The notes under the pieces were generated by a model. That model was not told the DNA's origin, did not search any database, and worked only from the letters and a program-made list of their open reading frames with translations. A stretch of DNA of 6,417 bases from contig JAYVSS010000055.1 of the NCBI GenBank assembly GCA_043775075.1, positions 1 to 6,417 of the forward strand, in the 5' to 3' direction. A program made the position numbers and the translations under genes. Source of the DNA: JANLQX01 sp043775075 (GTDB lineage Bacteria; Actinomycetota; Acidimicrobiia; Acidimicrobiales; JANYDT01). Shown here in pieces: positions 6,251-6,417 of this stretch (positions are counted from its first letter, which is position 1; each line of letters opens with the position of its first letter).

Positions 6251-6417
6251 GCATCTTCGCCGCCGACAGAGTGTTCTCCAAGAGACAGGCAATCGTCATC
6301 GGGCCGGTGCCTCCGGGCATGGGCGTGATCCAACCAGCCACTGCTTGCACGGCGTCGAAGTCAACGTCTCCGACCACACCAGCTTCAGTTCGCGAAATTC
6401 CTACGTCGACCACCGCG
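6231..6417 (-). CDS. folD: C-terminal end of FolD, methylenetetrahydrofolate dehydrogenase/cyclohydrolase (partial)
   Basis: The last 61 residues of a minus-strand gene are present; the rest lies beyond the right edge. They read VVDVGISR, then GDVDF, then GWITPMPGGTGPMTIACLLENTL, which is the conserved C-terminal NADP-binding region and signature of FolD. FolD is a cytoplasmic bifunctional enzyme that oxidises 5,10-methylene-tetrahydrofolate to methenyl- and then to 10-formyl-tetrahydrofolate, feeding purine and formyl-methionine synthesis. The usual wording is TPVPGGVGPMT; here the central valine is a threonine, a mild change. The stop codon (6231-6233) is 22 bases from the end of the convergent ssuC gene. 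Neither the active-site lysine region nor the start can be seen. Confidence 0.93.
   Translation of the reverse strand, partial: AVVDVGISRTEAGVVGDVDFDAVQAVAGWITPMPGGTGPMTIACLLENTLSAAKMQGAFPG

Noticed and set aside
5687..6292. 201-residue antisense frame across the end of ssuC and into folD
   Set aside because: It overlaps two clear genes, and its composition is the complement of membrane-helix codons.

Overview
The window is GC-rich, densely coded chromosomal DNA. The proteins read most like those of an actinobacterium or a close relative. The substrate-binding protein and permease of the second operon resemble the sulfonate-type ABC transporters found beside sulfur-assimilation genes in Streptomyces-like genomes. 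The sequence alone does not fix a genus. No mobile elements, RNA genes, CRISPR arrays or broken genes are visible.

Layout. (1) At the left edge, on the minus strand, are the first 29 codons of a lipoprotein gene that runs out of the window. A roughly 150-base divergent control region follows. (2) On the plus strand is a two-gene quaternary-amine (glycine betaine/proline/choline) uptake operon. It holds a ProV/OpuAA-type ATPase with one CBS motif instead of two, and a 642-residue permease made of two ProW-like halves in tandem. No binding-protein gene follows, so the divergent lipoprotein is the obvious candidate for that part. (3) A 118-base gap contains a strong palindrome that could be a terminator, an operator, or both. 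(4) A compact three-gene operon on the plus strand encodes a NitT/TauT/SsuA-type binding protein, an SsuB-type ATPase (4-base ATGA overlap) and an SsuC-type permease (11-base overlap). Together they form one complete importer, probably for sulfonates or another small anionic nutrient. (5) Convergent at the right edge, on the minus strand, is the C-terminal end of folD (methylene-tetrahydrofolate dehydrogenase/cyclohydrolase).

How they work together. Each plus-strand cluster is one ABC importer. The first likely brings in compatible solutes such as glycine betaine, which can serve in osmoprotection or as carbon, nitrogen or methyl source. The second likely brings in organosulfur compounds. I found no clearly new system. 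The points most worth a second look are the hidden lipoprotein start, the internally duplicated permease, the shortened CBS region of the ATPase, and the palindrome ahead of the second operon.
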